DNA of 13,432 nucleotides from Sphingomonadales bacterium (GTDB lineage: Bacteria; Pseudomonadota; Alphaproteobacteria; Sphingomonadales; Sphingomonadaceae): contig JAIYAA010000094.1 of the NCBI GenBank assembly GCA_027489295.1, forward strand, positions 1 to 13,432, read 5' to 3'. The position numbers and the translations under genes are program-made. This document shows, piece after piece, positions 12,940-13,432 of the stretch. The stretch's first letter is position 1. Each line of letters begins with the position of its first letter. The notes under the pieces were generated by a model that was not told where the DNA came from, did no database searches, and saw nothing but the letters and a program-made list of their open reading frames with translations.

Positions 12940-13432
12940 TCAGAGGACGGGAATATTGTCGATCAGCCGGGTGCCCCCGATCCGCGCGGCGGCGAGCAGC
13001 CGCATCGACTTGCCTTCGATCGGATCACCGAGCGACTCGCCGTCGACCAGCGCGACATAGTCGACCTCGAAGCCCGCAGCCGTCAGCGTGTCGCGCGCCT
13101 GGTTTAGGGCTGCGTCGCGATCGCCGCCCTCGCCGATGGTCTTGGCGGCGGCGCCCAGCGCGCGCGGCAGCGCCACGGCACGGGCGCGATCCTCGGGCAT
13201 CAGATAGGCGTTGCGGGAGGAGAGGGCGAGGCCGTCATCCTCGCGCTGGGTAGGTACGCCCTGGATCTCGATGGGCATGTCCAGATCCGCGACCATGCGG
13301 CGGATCACCTGGAGCTGCTGCCAGTCCTTCTCGCCAAACAGGGCGACATCCGGGCGCACCTGGTGGAACAGTTTCGACACGACGGTGGCGACGCCGTCGA
13401 AGTGGCCGGGCCGGTGCGCGCCGTCGAGCGGT
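12940..13432 (-). CDS. panC: Pantothenate synthetase PanC (5' truncated)
   Basis: Cytoplasmic enzyme that joins pantoate and beta-alanine using ATP to give pantothenate, the precursor of coenzyme A. About 163 C-terminal residues are visible; the start and the HxGH-containing N-terminal part lie beyond the window end. The frame continues past the internal GTG at 13380 with [17 protein letters not shown], and then shows the family motifs [17 protein letters not shown], the adenylate-site-like [10 protein letters not shown] within the [12 protein letters not shown] block, and the conserved ending [14 protein letters not shown]. No key residue in the visible part looks altered. The minus-strand direction and the following Sel1-like gene suggest a simple locus with no pan neighbour in view. 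Confidence 0.97.
   Translation of the reverse strand, partial: PLDGAHRPGHFDGVATVVSKLFHQVRPDVALFGEKDWQQLQVIRRMVADLDMPIEIQGVPTQREDDGLALSSRNAYLMPEDRARAVALPRALGAAAKTIGEGGDRDAALNQARDTLTAAGFEVDYVALVDGESLGDPIEGKSMRLLAAARIGGTRLIDNIPVL

Overview
The window reads as a chromosomal segment of a GC-rich alphaproteobacterium, most likely a sphingomonad. The grounds are a Gly-rich single-strand DNA-binding protein, a class I PanC, a small Sel1-like protein, and a strong GC bias in the flanking genes. This taxonomic call is inference. An accessory element of about 9.8 kb with lower GC sits between two housekeeping blocks.

Left flank (1-440): the 3' part of ssb, ending in the canonical acidic tip. Right flank (10285-13432): a minus-strand GT-C-like membrane protein, a divergent small lipoprotein, a minus-strand Sel1-like protein, and the 5'-truncated pantothenate synthetase gene panC.

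The element (about 442-10275) carries a six-gene operon (681-8411). Four of its five junctions are 4-nt ATGA stop/start overlaps. It encodes three consecutive tyrosine-recombinase-family proteins (400, 518 and 670 aa), two small charged coiled-coil proteins (144 and 142 aa), and a 701-aa RecD2-like SF1 helicase. The recombinase trio plus a small coiled-coil partner recalls Tn554-type tnpABC, RIT (recombinase-in-trio) and gamma-mobile-trio elements. The attached second small protein and RecD2-like helicase suggest a distinct or extended variant. Downstream are two genes that look like cargo: a minus-strand 119-aa stand-alone lamin-tail-domain-like protein, and an unrecognised 376-aa protein with its own strong Shine-Dalgarno sequence.

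The ends have a readable structure. A 7-bp direct repeat, TTCTGAT, overlaps the ssb stop codon (435-441) and recurs at 10269-10275, just before the convergent flanking gene. Joining the flanks across one copy rebuilds a small symmetrical site, GCCG-TTCTGAT-CGGC, which looks like a tyrosine-recombinase attB with a 7-bp overlap. Inside the ends, the motif TGTAACT occurs three times at the left and twice in inverted orientation at the right, and the left end holds two long imperfect palindromes. My model is a recombinase-trio element that integrates exactly at the 3' end of ssb without changing the protein. I see no RNA genes, CRISPR arrays or IS elements.
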